Of a stretch of 28,060 nucleotides of DNA, positions 1 through 7,300 are shown piece by piece. Source of the stretch: Actinomycetes bacterium (GTDB taxonomy: Bacteria > Actinomycetota > Actinomycetes > S36-B12 > UBA10799); the NCBI GenBank assembly GCA_029779995.1, contig JAKOZM010000020.1, positions 1-28,060 on the forward strand. The letters run 5' to 3'. Under the pieces are notes generated by a model. It was not told the DNA's origin, did not search any database, and was given only the letters and a program-made list of their open reading frames with translations. Both the position numbers and the translations under genes were made by a program. Numbering within the stretch: position 1 is the first letter of the stretch; every line of letters starts with the position of its first letter.

Positions 1-128
1 AGTCCGAGACCACTGTCGGCGATGAGCCGTCCTTGGCCGAGGATGTGCCGGCCGCAGAGGCCGCTGCTGAGGATGCCGCAGCCCCCGCCGAGACCCCCCA
101 GACCGAGACTGTCGAGGAGACCAACTGA
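1..128 (+). CDS. rpsB: 30S ribosomal protein S2, C-terminal tail (partial)
   Basis: Only the last 41 codons are in the window, read from base 3 to a TGA at 126-128. They encode a low-complexity Ala/Glu/Pro-rich acidic tail ending ETVEETN. Such tails extend actinobacterial S2 proteins beyond the conserved fold. The assignment rests mainly on position: rpsB almost always precedes tsf, and the stop overlaps the tsf start by one base (TGATG), which implies translational coupling. No conserved S2 motif is visible here, so the name is an inference from context. Confidence 0.8.
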   Translation, partial: SETTVGDEPSLAEDVPAAEAAAEDAAAPAETPQTETVEETN

Positions 129-961
129 TGGCTGTCAGCGCAGCTGATGTCAAGCGCCTGCGGGAGCTCACCCAGGCCGGAATGATGGACTGTAAGACGG
201 CCCTTGAGGAAGCCGACGGCGACTTCGAGAAGGCCGTGGAGATCCTGCGGGTGCACGGCGCCAAGGGTGTCACCAAGCGTGCCGAGCGCACCGCGTCGAA
301 CGGCCTGGTCACCTCGCACATCGAGGGCAGCCAGCACGGCGTGCTGCTCGAGCTGAACTGCGAGACCGACTTCGTGGCCAAGACGGACCCGTTCCAGAAG
401 ATGGCCGCCGATGTGTCCGCCTTCGTGGCAGCGCAGCAGCCGGCCAGCGTCGCGGATCTGCTCAGCCTCGAGATCGAAGCTGACAAGACGATCCAGGCGC
501 TGCTCGATGAGGCCAACGCGAGCATGGGCGAGAAGATCGAGATCCGGCGGTTCGCCCGCTTCGCCGATGGTTACGTGACTGTGTACCTGCACAAGCACGA
601 TCCTGCGCTGCCGCCGAGTGTGGGTGCTCTGGTGGAGACCGATGTCGAGAACCAAGAGGTGGCCAAGAACGTGGCCCAGCACATCGCCGCCATGTCGCCG
701 ATCTACCTCTCGAAGGAGGATGTCCCCGAGGACGTCCTGGCCAACGAGCGCAGGATCGCCGAGGAGACCGCCCGCGAAGAGGGCAAGCCCGAGCAGGCGC
801 TGCCCAAGATTGTCGAGGGTCGTGTCAACGGCTACTTCAAGGACGTGTGTCTGCTGGAGCAGGCGTGGGTCCGGGACAACAAGAAGACGATCCGTGCCTA
901 CCTGGCGGAGAACGGTGTGACTGTCACCAAGTTCGCCCGGTTCAAGGTGGGCCAGGTCTGA
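128..961 (+). CDS. tsf: Elongation factor Ts
   Basis: EF-Ts is the guanine nucleotide exchange factor that recycles EF-Tu-GDP in the cytoplasm. The 277-aa product has the N-terminal UBA-like domain (about residues 1-55, with [19 protein letters not shown]), then the core signature [15 protein letters not shown] near residues 74-88 that contacts EF-Tu. The core continues through the AQHIAAMSP stretch to a C-terminal module ending [10 protein letters not shown]. Length is normal for actinobacteria. The ATG overlaps the rpsB stop, and pyrH follows after only two bases, so rpsB-tsf-pyrH looks like one transcript. Nothing is unusual in the protein. Confidence 0.98.
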   Translation: MAVSAADVKRLRELTQAGMMDCKTALEEADGDFEKAVEILRVHGAKGVTKRAERTASNGLVTSHIEGSQHGVLLELNCETDFVAKTDPFQKMAADVSAFVAAQQPASVADLLSLEIEADKTIQALLDEANASMGEKIEIRRFARFADGYVTVYLHKHDPALPPSVGALVETDVENQEVAKNVAQHIAAMSPIYLSKEDVPEDVLANERRIAEETAREEGKPEQALPKIVEGRVNGYFKDVCLLEQAWVRDNKKTIRAYLAENGVTVTKFARFKVGQV

Positions 962-963
962 CG

Positions 964-1698
964 ATGGCACGGTGGGAGTCGGCGCCCGACGGTGGCTGGG
1001 AACGCATTCTGCTGAAACTCAGTGGCGAGGTGTTCTCCGGGGGTACCGGGTTGGGCGTCGACCCCGACGTCGTCTCCAGCATCGCGCGTCAGATCGCCGA
1101 GGTGGTCTCGGACGGCCGCGAGGTCGCGGTCGTCATCGGTGGCGGTAACTACTTCCGCGGGGCGCAACTGTCGGAGCGGGGTATGGACCGCGCACGCGCC
1201 GACTACATGGGCATGCTCGGCACCGTCATGAACTGCTTGGCGCTGCAGGACTTTCTCGAGAAGGAGGGCGTCGAGACGCGAGTGCAGACGGCGATCGCCA
1301 TGGGTCAGGTGGCCGAACCGTACGTGCCCCGCCGCGCGATCCGGCACCTGCAGAAAGGTCGCGTGGTGATCTTCGGCGCTGGGCTGGGTGTCCCGTACTT
1401 CTCCACCGACTCCTGCGCCGCGCAACGTGCCCTCGAGATCGGCTGCCAGGTCGTACTCATGGGCAAGAGCGGCGTGGACGGGGTGTACGACTCCGACCCA
1501 CGCACGAACCCCGATGCCAGCCGCTTCGAGCGCCTGAGTCATATGGACGTCCTCTCCCGCGATCTCAAGGTGGCCGATGCCACTGCGATCAGTCTGTGCC
1601 GCGACAATCGCCTGCCGCTGGTGGTCTTCGACCTCATGGCAGACAGTCATATTCGTCTGGCGGCGGATGGCCAACGGGTCGGAACGCTCGTCTTCTGA
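964..1698 (+). CDS. pyrH: UMP kinase (uridylate kinase)
   Basis: It phosphorylates UMP to UDP with ATP in pyrimidine nucleotide synthesis; bacterial PyrH is a hexamer of the amino acid kinase family, regulated by GTP and UTP. The 244-aa product shows ILLKLSGE near the N terminus, the glycine-rich GGGNYFRG loop, [11 protein letters not shown], a DGVYDSDPR segment and the C-terminal [19 protein letters not shown] stretch. The ATG at 964 is two bases after the tsf stop. A longer in-frame ORF from 847 runs through tsf and is not a credible start. In most bacteria frr follows directly; here a 218-base intergenic element and the feo operon follow instead. Confidence 0.98.
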   Translation: MARWESAPDGGWERILLKLSGEVFSGGTGLGVDPDVVSSIARQIAEVVSDGREVAVVIGGGNYFRGAQLSERGMDRARADYMGMLGTVMNCLALQDFLEKEGVETRVQTAIAMGQVAEPYVPRRAIRHLQKGRVVIFGAGLGVPYFSTDSCAAQRALEIGCQVVLMGKSGVDGVYDSDPRTNPDASRFERLSHMDVLSRDLKVADATAISLCRDNRLPLVVFDLMADSHIRLAADGQRVGTLVF

Positions 1699-1714
1699 TC
1701 GGTGCCAAGGAGGT

Positions 1715-1859
1715 GGTCTACACATCTGGTTGGTGCGGGGCGGTAATCGCCGGATCTCAACCAGAGTTGTAGATCATGTGTCCGTTTTGGGAATTTTGCA
1801 CGGCGAATTCACTACACATCGGGTTGATCTTGGTGCAGTGCCAACCAGATGTGTAGACC
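1715..1859. repeat. Nested inverted-repeat element between pyrH and feoA (element C)
   Basis: A perfect 19-bp inverted repeat bounds the element: GGTCTACACATCTGGTTGG at 1715-1733 and its exact complement at 1841-1859. Two degenerate copies lie inside, one in reverse orientation at 1757-1775 (15 of 19 match) and one forward at 1809-1827 (14 of 19). The order is therefore forward, reverse, forward, reverse. Between the inner copies lies GGGAATTTTGCACGGCG (1789-1805), a core shared with other intergenic hairpins in this window. No flanking target duplication is evident. It could be a miniature mobile element, a multi-site operator or a structured RNA; the sequence alone does not decide. Confidence 0.8.
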
Positions 1860-1879
1860 GATGGCCGAAGACCCGCTCG

Positions 1880-1893
1880 TTAGGGTGCCCTAA
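1880..1893. promoter_or_regulatory. DtxR/IdeR-type iron box upstream of feoA
   Basis: TTAGGGTGCCCTAA is a perfect palindrome apart from its two central bases and fits TTAGG-N4-CCTAA, the half-operator repeated in the classical DtxR/IdeR 19-bp site. It covers the place where the -35 element of the feoA promoter would sit (about 1882-1887), so a bound metallo-repressor would block RNA polymerase. Iron-dependent repression of feo genes is well known. The regulator gene is not in the window, so its identity as DtxR/IdeR is inferred. Confidence 0.7.
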
Positions 1894-1904
1894 GCCCTCG
1901 GTGC

Positions 1905-1910
1905 TACCGT
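1905..1910 (+). promoter_or_regulatory. -10 element for a leaderless feoA transcript
   Basis: TACCGT fits the actinobacterial TANNNT -10 pattern and lies six bases before the GTG at 1917, so transcription would start at or next to the first base of the start codon. There is no Shine-Dalgarno sequence before the GTG, which supports leaderless initiation. Confidence 0.6.
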
Positions 1911-1916
1911 AGAAGT

Positions 1917-2138
1917 GTGAAGTTGGACGATGTGCCCGGCACGGCGGCTGTCACGCAGGTCGACGCAGCCCCCGCCGTCCAGCGCAGGCTTGCCGAGATG
2001 GGGGTACGGGTCGGCTCACACATCCACGTTGTCTACCGCACGACCGGCGGGGGTCGCGTGCTGGCTGTTGATGGTTCCCGCATCGCTGTCGACGCGCAGC
2101 TCGCGGGCGCGATCCAGGCCGAGCCACTGGATGGCTGA
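1917..2138 (+). CDS. feoA: Ferrous iron transport protein A
   Basis: FeoA is a small cytosolic SH3-like protein that accompanies the FeoB permease. The 73-aa product has the family pattern: an N-terminal strand, then QRRLAEMGVRVGSHIHVV, which corresponds to the usual RLxxMGhxxGxxhxV, and a closing strand around GSRIAVDAQLAGAIQAEP. The GTG start is chosen because it sits at the expected transcription start and gives normal family length. The last eight bases overlap the feoB start (ATGGCTGA), which argues for coupled translation. The DtxR-like box just upstream suggests iron-dependent repression of the whole operon. Confidence 0.9.
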   Translation: MKLDDVPGTAAVTQVDAAPAVQRRLAEMGVRVGSHIHVVYRTTGGGRVLAVDGSRIAVDAQLAGAIQAEPLDG

Positions 2139-4068
2139 TACCCCCGCCAATTTCGCCTCCTGCCATTCCGATGCCGCGGGTCCCCTCGCCGCATCCGGGG
2201 CGCCCGTCATCGCGCTCGTTGGGTCGCCCAATGTGGGCAAGTCGACGCTGTTCAACAGCCTGACCGGCGCCCACCGGCAGATGGGCAACTGGCCGGGGAC
2301 CACCGTCGAGGTTGGGCGCACCCAGTGGCTGCTCCCGGACGGGACGCCAACCGCTCTCGTGGACTTGCCGGGAGCCTACAGTCTCGACCCACTCTCCCCG
2401 GACGAGGCCTTCACCCGTTCGATGCTGGTCGGCGAGGATCCGCCGGATCTGGTCATCGTCACAGTCGATGCCGCCCGCCTGTCCAGGTCGCTGTACCTGC
2501 TGGCCCAGGTCCGGGAACGGCCAGGCCGGGTGGTGGTGGCCCTAACGATGTCCGACATCGCCGCTCGCCGGGATGTCGAAGTCGATACCGGGACCCTGGC
2601 GGCCGCGCTCGGCTGTCCTGTGGTTCGGGTGCTGCCACGCCATGGGATCGGCGACGCCGATCTCGCGCATGCTGTGGAGCAGTCGCTGCACGCTGCACCG
2701 CTGGTCGCCCGCGAGACCCCGGCCACCGAAGACGATCTTGAGATCGCCGATCACCGGTTCACCTGGGTCCAGCAGGCCATCGATGCGGCTGTGGTCCAGC
2801 CGACGACCGACAAGCACACCTGGTCGGACAGGATCGACCGCTGGGCGACGGCCCCCTGGCTGGGGCCGATCATATTCCTCGCTGTGATGTGGATGGTGTT
2901 CCAACTGACCACCACGGTGGCGGCTCCTCTGCAGGACGCCCTCGACAGCTTCTTCTCCGGACCCGTCAGTTCAGCAGCGATCACGCTGCTCACGGCCGTT
3001 GGGCTCGGGGGTACGTGGGTCGAGTCCTTCGTCATCGACGGCCTCATCGGTGGGGTTGGGATGTTGCTGACGTTCGTCCCCCTCATGGCGATCATGTTCG
3101 CACTGCTGGCGCTGCTCGAGGACTCCGGCTACATGGCCCGCGCAGCCGTGGTGACCGACCGCACGATGCGGTTCATCGGCCTGCCGGGTCGCGCCTTCCT
3201 GCCGCTGATCGTCGGGTTTGGTTGTAACGTCCCCGCGATCAGCGCGACCCGGGTATTGCCCGATGCCCGGCACCGAGTGCTCACCGCGCTGCTGGTGCCT
3301 TTCACCTCCTGCTCAGCCCGCTTGGCCGTCTACGTGATGATGGCCGCCACCTTCTTCCCCGGCAGCGCCGGCAACGTGGTTTTCGCCATGTACCTGATCA
3401 GCATCCTGTTCGTCGTCCTCGTGGGGGTGGCGCTCAAGCGGACACTGTGGCGGACCATGGGCCGCGAACCCCTACTGCTGGACCTGCCGCCCTATCAATT
3501 GCCCCACTTGCGGTTGCTCGGCATCGTCACATGGGGTCGCCTCAAGGGTTTTCTGCGGACCGCTAGCGGCATCATCGTGGCGACTGTCGCCGCAGTATGG
3601 CTGCTGCAGTCCATCCCCGTGACCGGTGACGGTGCCTTTGCGGACGTCCCCGTCACGGATTCGGCCTATGCCGCCGCCGCTGAGGCGGTCGCGCCCGTGT
3701 TCGCGCCGGCCGGATTCGGCAATTGGCAGGCGACGGGTGCGCTAGCGGTCGGATTCGTCGCCAAGGAAGCCGTGATCTCCTCCTGGTCGCAGACCTACGC
3801 CGTGGCTGAACCTACCGATCTGCACTCACCGGGGGCGTTGGGTGATGCGGTGCGGGCGGACTTCGACGCCTCCTCCGGTGGCCACACCACCGCGGCCGTC
3901 TGGGCCTTCCTGGTGTTCCTACTGGCCTACACCCCGTGTGTTGCGACGCTGGCCACGCAGTGGCGAGAGATCGGACGCAAGTGGACCCTGTTCGGTGTCG
4001 CACTGCAACTCAGCGTGGCCTGGGTGGTCGCCGTGGCCATCTTCCAGATCGGCCGGGCTCTGTCATGA
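2131..4068 (+). CDS. feoB: Ferrous iron transport protein B (GTP-dependent Fe2+ permease)
   Basis: FeoB imports Fe2+ across the cytoplasmic membrane and couples to GTP hydrolysis. The 645-aa product starts with a short leader containing SCHSD, then the G domain: G1 GSPNVGKST (31-39), a Thr-containing G2 loop (GTTVE) and G3 DLPGAYSL (from residue 78). The G4 position reads TMSD (139-142) where NxxD is canonical. A helical linker leads to the membrane domain, with gate motif 1 GYMARAAVVTDR followed by GFGCNVPAISATR, and gate motif 2 FVAKEAVISSW with a later YTPCVATL. The start at 2131 is set by the feoA overlap. The stop overlaps the next gene (ATGA), so feoA-feoB-feoC is one operon. Confidence 0.97.
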   Translation: MADTPANFASCHSDAAGPLAASGAPVIALVGSPNVGKSTLFNSLTGAHRQMGNWPGTTVEVGRTQWLLPDGTPTALVDLPGAYSLDPLSPDEAFTRSMLVGEDPPDLVIVTVDAARLSRSLYLLAQVRERPGRVVVALTMSDIAARRDVEVDTGTLAAALGCPVVRVLPRHGIGDADLAHAVEQSLHAAPLVARETPATEDDLEIADHRFTWVQQAIDAAVVQPTTDKHTWSDRIDRWATAPWLGPIIFLAVMWMVFQLTTTVAAPLQDALDSFFSGPVSSAAITLLTAVGLGGTWVESFVIDGLIGGVGMLLTFVPLMAIMFALLALLEDSGYMARAAVVTDRTMRFIGLPGRAFLPLIVGFGCNVPAISATRVLPDARHRVLTALLVPFTSCSARLAVYVMMAATFFPGSAGNVVFAMYLISILFVVLVGVALKRTLWRTMGREPLLLDLPPYQLPHLRLLGIVTWGRLKGFLRTASGIIVATVAAVWLLQSIPVTGDGAFADVPVTDSAYAAAAEAVAPVFAPAGFGNWQATGALAVGFVAKEAVISSWSQTYAVAEPTDLHSPGALGDAVRADFDASSGGHTTAAVWAFLVFLLAYTPCVATLATQWREIGRKWTLFGVALQLSVAWVVAVAIFQIGRALS

Positions 4069-4310
4069 GTGGCGGTCCGCTGCGTGCCGTGCTGGCTGCC
4101 ATCGATGACGGCGCCCTGACCGCGTACGAGATTCGGCGGGAAACGGGGCTGCCTGACGAGACCATCCGCTCCGCCCTCGAGCAATTGCAGCGCATGGGGC
4201 GCCTGACTGCAGAGCAGGTCGAGGTGGGCTGCCCTCCGGCCGGCTGTGGCACGTGCGCCCTGTCCACCTCATGCGGCCCGGCGCTGGTCGGCCTGTCCCG
4301 CGTCCGCTGA
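4065..4310 (+). CDS. feoC: FeoC-like winged-helix protein with a four-cysteine cluster
   Basis: The 81-aa product has a predicted winged-helix N-terminal half (AYEIRRETGLPDETIRSALEQLQRMGRL) and then four cysteines at 56, 61, 64 and 70, spaced CX4CX2CX5C. This is the layout of enterobacterial FeoC, where the cysteines bind an Fe-S cluster and the protein acts on FeoB stability or activity. The ATG overlaps the feoB stop by three bases, which fixes both start and operon membership. It could act as a transcription factor or as an Fe-S or oxygen sensor for FeoB. The gene symbol is given on architecture and position. The next gene is convergent and only three bases away. Confidence 0.85.
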   Translation: MSGGPLRAVLAAIDDGALTAYEIRRETGLPDETIRSALEQLQRMGRLTAEQVEVGCPPAGCGTCALSTSCGPALVGLSRVR

Positions 4311-4313
4311 GTC

Positions 4314-5072
4314 TCAGGCGCCGGACGCCTGCGCGACGGTGAGTACCGACATCGCCAGCACCAATCCGGCGAACCCGATGCCGAGATTGCGTTCGGACCA
4401 CTTGTTGGACCAGCGCGCGGCCAGCGCGGAGCTGAGCAGGACGAACCCAGCGACGATGATCGTGGCGGGCACGTCGAGGGCCTCGCCGGCGCGGGGGATG
4501 AGCGCCACCGCCGAGTTCAGCGTGATCACGAGCAGGGCAGTGGCCGTGGCGGCATACATACCCATGCCCATCACCAAGGTCAGTGCCGGCACGACGAGGA
4601 AACCGCCGCCCACACCGAAGAAGCCGGTGAACAAACCCACCACCAAGGCAGTGGGCACGAGCAGCCACCACGGCTGTCGCCGGTGTTCTGCGGCATCCGC
4701 GGTCTGTCGCAGCGACTTGCGCATCATGAGACTGCCGGCCACGACCAGCACCACCGCGAAGCCCCATAGCTGCACTCGGTCGTCAGTGAACAGTGCCAGC
4801 CGGGACCCGGACACCGCTCCAGCCGCCCCGAGGGCGCTGAACAGGACACCTTCTCGCCAGGCGACCCGTCCTGCGCGGGCGTGATTGATCAGGCCACCGA
4901 TGGCGCCGAGTCCCACGACGACCAGCGAGGTGGTGCCCGCCTCGTCGGCCGGGATCCCCGCTGTCACCAATAAGGGGATCGCGAGGATGCCGCCGCCGCC
5001 GCCGAACAGCCCCAGCGACACGCCCAAGGCGATGCCGATGAGGACGAACTCGAACAGATCCAGCAGGTTCAG
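4314..5072 (-). CDS. TauE/SafE family (DUF81) anion or sulfite exporter
   Basis: This is a multi-pass membrane protein with the family's two related halves, each with a glycine-rich re-entrant segment: GVSLGLFGGGGGILAIPLL near the N terminus and GLFTGFFGVGGGFLVVPAL in the middle. TauE/SafE proteins export sulfite, sulfoacetate or related sulfur anions. It is the last gene of a minus-strand run with rhodaneses and an MBL-rhodanese, which supports sulfur anion export. The start is uncertain. The first standard start codon is a TTG at 5027, which would cut into the first membrane helix. Extending the frame gives NLLDLFEFVLIGIALG from a CTG at 5072 that overlaps the upstream stop and follows GGGAGG, so 252 aa is preferred. 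Confidence 0.85.
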   Translation of the reverse strand: MNLLDLFEFVLIGIALGVSLGLFGGGGGILAIPLLVTAGIPADEAGTTSLVVVGLGAIGGLINHARAGRVAWREGVLFSALGAAGAVSGSRLALFTDDRVQLWGFAVVLVVAGSLMMRKSLRQTADAAEHRRQPWWLLVPTALVVGLFTGFFGVGGGFLVVPALTLVMGMGMYAATATALLVITLNSAVALIPRAGEALDVPATIIVAGFVLLSSALAARWSNKWSERNLGIGFAGLVLAMSVLTVAQASGA

Positions 5073-5422
5073 ATGATCCTCCCGGGGCGGCCCTTACGAT
5101 CCAGCACGGGACCGTCAGCCGATTGCCAAGCGCGCATCCCGCCGTGCAGGGTGAATGCCTGGTACCCCTGCGCACGCAACTGTTTCGTGACCGGGCGGGC
5201 GCGGCTGCCGGATCGGCACACCACGACGACATCCTGGCTCTTCTTGAGTCGATTCAGCCGCGACATCACTTGGCTGCTGGGCATGTGGGTCGCCTGCGGT
5301 GCGTGTCCGGCGTTCCACTCCGCGGACTCCCGCACATCGATGAGTTGGGCGCCCTCCCGGACGAGGTCCCGCGCCTGACTGCCGGAGACGCCAGGTGTCC
5401 GGAAGCGGTCGAAGATCCCCAT
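5069..5422 (-). CDS. Single-domain rhodanese-like sulfurtransferase
   Basis: The 117-aa protein is one rhodanese domain with LIDVRESAEWNAGHAPQA near the N terminus and the active-site loop CRSGSR, whose cysteine would carry the persulfide. HGGMRAW is the usual C-terminal motif. It probably passes sulfane sulfur between thiols. The ATG overlaps the stop of the upstream MBL-rhodanese gene by one base (TGATG), and its own stop overlaps the proposed start of the exporter gene, so these genes are translated as a block. The exact acceptor thiol cannot be read from the sequence. Confidence 0.93.
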   Translation of the reverse strand: MGIFDRFRTPGVSGSQARDLVREGAQLIDVRESAEWNAGHAPQATHMPSSQVMSRLNRLKKSQDVVVVCRSGSRARPVTKQLRAQGYQAFTLHGGMRAWQSADGPVLDRKGRPGRII

Positions 5423-6855
5423 CAGTCGAAGTACGCTCCGGCCAGCATCTCGGCGTGCTCGTCTGTGACCAGGGTCAGCCCGCTGGTCGCCGCGTTGGTG
5501 AACTCGTCGTCAACGGCAACCACCGGGATGCCGGCGCGGGCCAGCAGGGAGGCGGCAACCATCGCTCGGAAGCCACTTCCGCAGGTCAGCCAGACCGTCG
5601 GGTCGGCGCCAGCATGGCTGGCTTCACGCGACCACGCCGCGATCTGGGCGGTTGCACTGGGTAGATCATGCAGCGGCACGTGCCGGGCGGAGGGGATGTG
5701 ACCGTCCTGCCATTCCGTGGTCCGGCGCACGTCGATCAGAAGAAGGTTCGGGTTCTCCTGCAGGGCGCTGCGCAGATCCGGGTAGTGGGCGCGCTCGATA
5801 CTGGCGAGGTCAGCGGCACTGCGGGCCCAGGTCTGCGGATCCCCGACATTCTGCGCGGCCGGCCGGTCGATGCCGATGCGTGCCAGATCCCGCTGGAACT
5901 CGCTGATCTGCTGCTGGGTGGCCCCGAGTAGCGTCACCGGCGTGCCCCACGGAATCAGCCATCCCAGGTAGGTGATGGCATTGCCCTCGCCGTCGAAACT
6001 GAGTGAACCGGCCAGATGTTCTGCCGCCCACAGTTTGCGATGCCGCAGATCCACGACCCATTCACCGGCTTGGATCCGCCGGCGCAACTCATCGGCATCA
6101 GCGGTGTCCGCCGGACTCAGGTCGATCGCGCGGGCGCCGCGCTCGTTGGCCGGGCCCATGTGTTTGTAGTAGGCCGGAAACGCATCGAGACCGGCGAGCA
6201 ACTCGGTGACGAACTCCTGCTCGGACAGGCGCATCGCTGGGTTGGCCTGTGCCTGTTCGCCCACCGTCGAGGCGAGACCGCTCGTGGCGGTAGCGCTGCA
6301 GAACGACCCGAAACCGTGGGTCGGCATGACCATGGCGTCGTCGGCCACCTGCTCGACGAGTCGGCGCACTGAATGCCATTGGGCATGCGCCAGTCCAGGG
6401 GTGGCCTGCGGGCCGATCAGATCCGGCCGGCCGACGCTGCCGAAGAGCAGCGACCCGCCGGTGAACACGGCGACATCCTGGCCCTCGACAGCGACCGCGT
6501 AGGACACGTGGTGAGGCGTGTGGCCGGGAGTGTGGAGCACCCGCCAATGCATGCCTGCCGAGGTGAAGGTATGGCCGTCGTGGACCTGCTGCGCCTCGAA
6601 GTCGTAGTCATGACCGCTGGGAACCACGTACTCCGCTCCCAGTTCTTTGGCCAGGACCAAGCCGCCGGAGACGTAGTCATTGTGCACGTGGGTCTCCACG
6701 ACGTGCGTCACGGTCCAGTCGCGGTCCTGCAGTGCTGTGTAGATGCGGTCGATGTCGCGCTGTGGATCCACCACGACAGCGGTCTGATCCATTCCCACGA
6801 CGTAGGACCTATCGCCGAGATTGGGCGTCTCGATGATGAGGATCTCAGGGGTCAT
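5422..6855 (-). CDS. MBL-fold persulfide dioxygenase-like protein fused to two rhodanese domains
   Basis: The 477-aa protein has a metallo-beta-lactamase domain (about residues 1-240) with ETHVHNDYVSGG carrying H56, H58 and D60, HTPGHTPHH with H112, and FTGGSLLFGSVGRPDL. This is the ETHE1/CstB-type arrangement that binds one iron, with Y61 where HxHxDH has a final His. A middle rhodanese-like domain (WVVDLRHRKLWAAEHLAGS) has no cysteine in its loop and looks inactive. The C-terminal rhodanese (LLIDVRRTTEWQDGHI) has an active loop CGSGFR. By analogy with CstB it would oxidise low-molecular-weight persulfides and release thiosulfate or sulfite. The ATG at 6855 has an AAGGAG seven bases upstream. 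A longer in-frame ORF extends upstream but overlaps the next rhodanese and is rejected. Confidence 0.92.
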   Translation of the reverse strand: MTPEILIIETPNLGDRSYVVGMDQTAVVVDPQRDIDRIYTALQDRDWTVTHVVETHVHNDYVSGGLVLAKELGAEYVVPSGHDYDFEAQQVHDGHTFTSAGMHWRVLHTPGHTPHHVSYAVAVEGQDVAVFTGGSLLFGSVGRPDLIGPQATPGLAHAQWHSVRRLVEQVADDAMVMPTHGFGSFCSATATSGLASTVGEQAQANPAMRLSEQEFVTELLAGLDAFPAYYKHMGPANERGARAIDLSPADTADADELRRRIQAGEWVVDLRHRKLWAAEHLAGSLSFDGEGNAITYLGWLIPWGTPVTLLGATQQQISEFQRDLARIGIDRPAAQNVGDPQTWARSAADLASIERAHYPDLRSALQENPNLLLIDVRRTTEWQDGHIPSARHVPLHDLPSATAQIAAWSREASHAGADPTVWLTCGSGFRAMVAASLLARAGIPVVAVDDEFTNAATSGLTLVTDEHAEMLAGAYFD

Positions 6856-7166
6856 CGGGCACTCCTTGCCAAAGTGGTGATCGGGTAGCCGGCGCGCTGC
6901 CAGGCCTCGGTACCGCCATCGACGTTGATGGCGTGGATGCCCCGCTGGGCCAGCCACATGACGACCTGACCGGACCGGTTGCCGGTGCGGCAGATGATGT
7001 AGGTGGGCGCTGTGCGGAACTCGGTCTCGCGCAGCGGCACCAGTGACATCGGAATCCACTGCGCACCGGGTACATGGCCGGCGTCGTACTCGAACTTCTC
7101 GCGCACGTCGATCAGCCGGGCCGGCAGCGCGGCGTGGAGTTCGGTGACGCTGATCTGCTCGATCAT
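6852..7166 (-). CDS. Single-domain rhodanese-like sulfurtransferase
   Basis: The 104-aa protein is a rhodanese domain with ARLIDVREKFEYDAGHVPGAQWIP, an active loop CRTGNR and the C-terminal motif DGGTEAWQRAGYP. The start is set at the ATG at 7166, because it overlaps the stop of the upstream Cys-rich ORF (ATGA). A GTG at 7178 would add four residues. The 3' end overlaps the start of the MBL-rhodanese gene by four bases. With the distal rhodanese and the fused one, the operon encodes three likely active sulfurtransferase sites. Confidence 0.92.
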   Translation of the reverse strand: MIEQISVTELHAALPARLIDVREKFEYDAGHVPGAQWIPMSLVPLRETEFRTAPTYIICRTGNRSGQVVMWLAQRGIHAINVDGGTEAWQRAGYPITTLARSAR

Positions 7167-7279
7167 CGGCACGAGCACCGCTGCTCAGCAGGGAAGGCGC
7201 CGAGGACCTGCGTGGCATGGTTGCCACAGCCGCTCCAGGTCACCTTCTTGCACTTCGGGCACATCGCGGGGCTACACAC
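7163..7279 (-). CDS. 38-aa cysteine-rich peptide heading the sulfur operon
   Basis: A short ORF starts at GTG 7279, with AGGAG five bases upstream, and ends at a TGA overlapping the next rhodanese start. An internal ATG at 7264 would give 33 aa. The product carries CPKCKKVTW, SGCGNH and a final QRCSC: CxxC, then a Cys, a His and CxC, so six or seven cysteines in 33-38 residues. That looks like a zinc ribbon or a thiol-rich carrier. Similar short CPKCxKxTWxGCGxH peptides occur in other bacteria, but I know of no function. Coupling to persulfide genes suggests metal or sulfur binding, which is inference. Confidence 0.7.
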   Translation of the reverse strand: MCSPAMCPKCKKVTWSGCGNHATQVLGAFPAEQRCSCR

Positions 7280-7300
7280 AACTGCTCCTATAGGGGGAGG

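Noticed and set aside
898..1725. 275-aa minus-strand ORF over pyrH
   Set aside because: It is an open frame opposite a clear pyrH and has no recognisable family; high-GC codon bias produces such shadows.
1715..1859. CRISPR array reading of the four repeat copies
   Set aside because: Copies alternate in orientation, are unevenly spaced and diverge, so they are not direct repeats with spacers.
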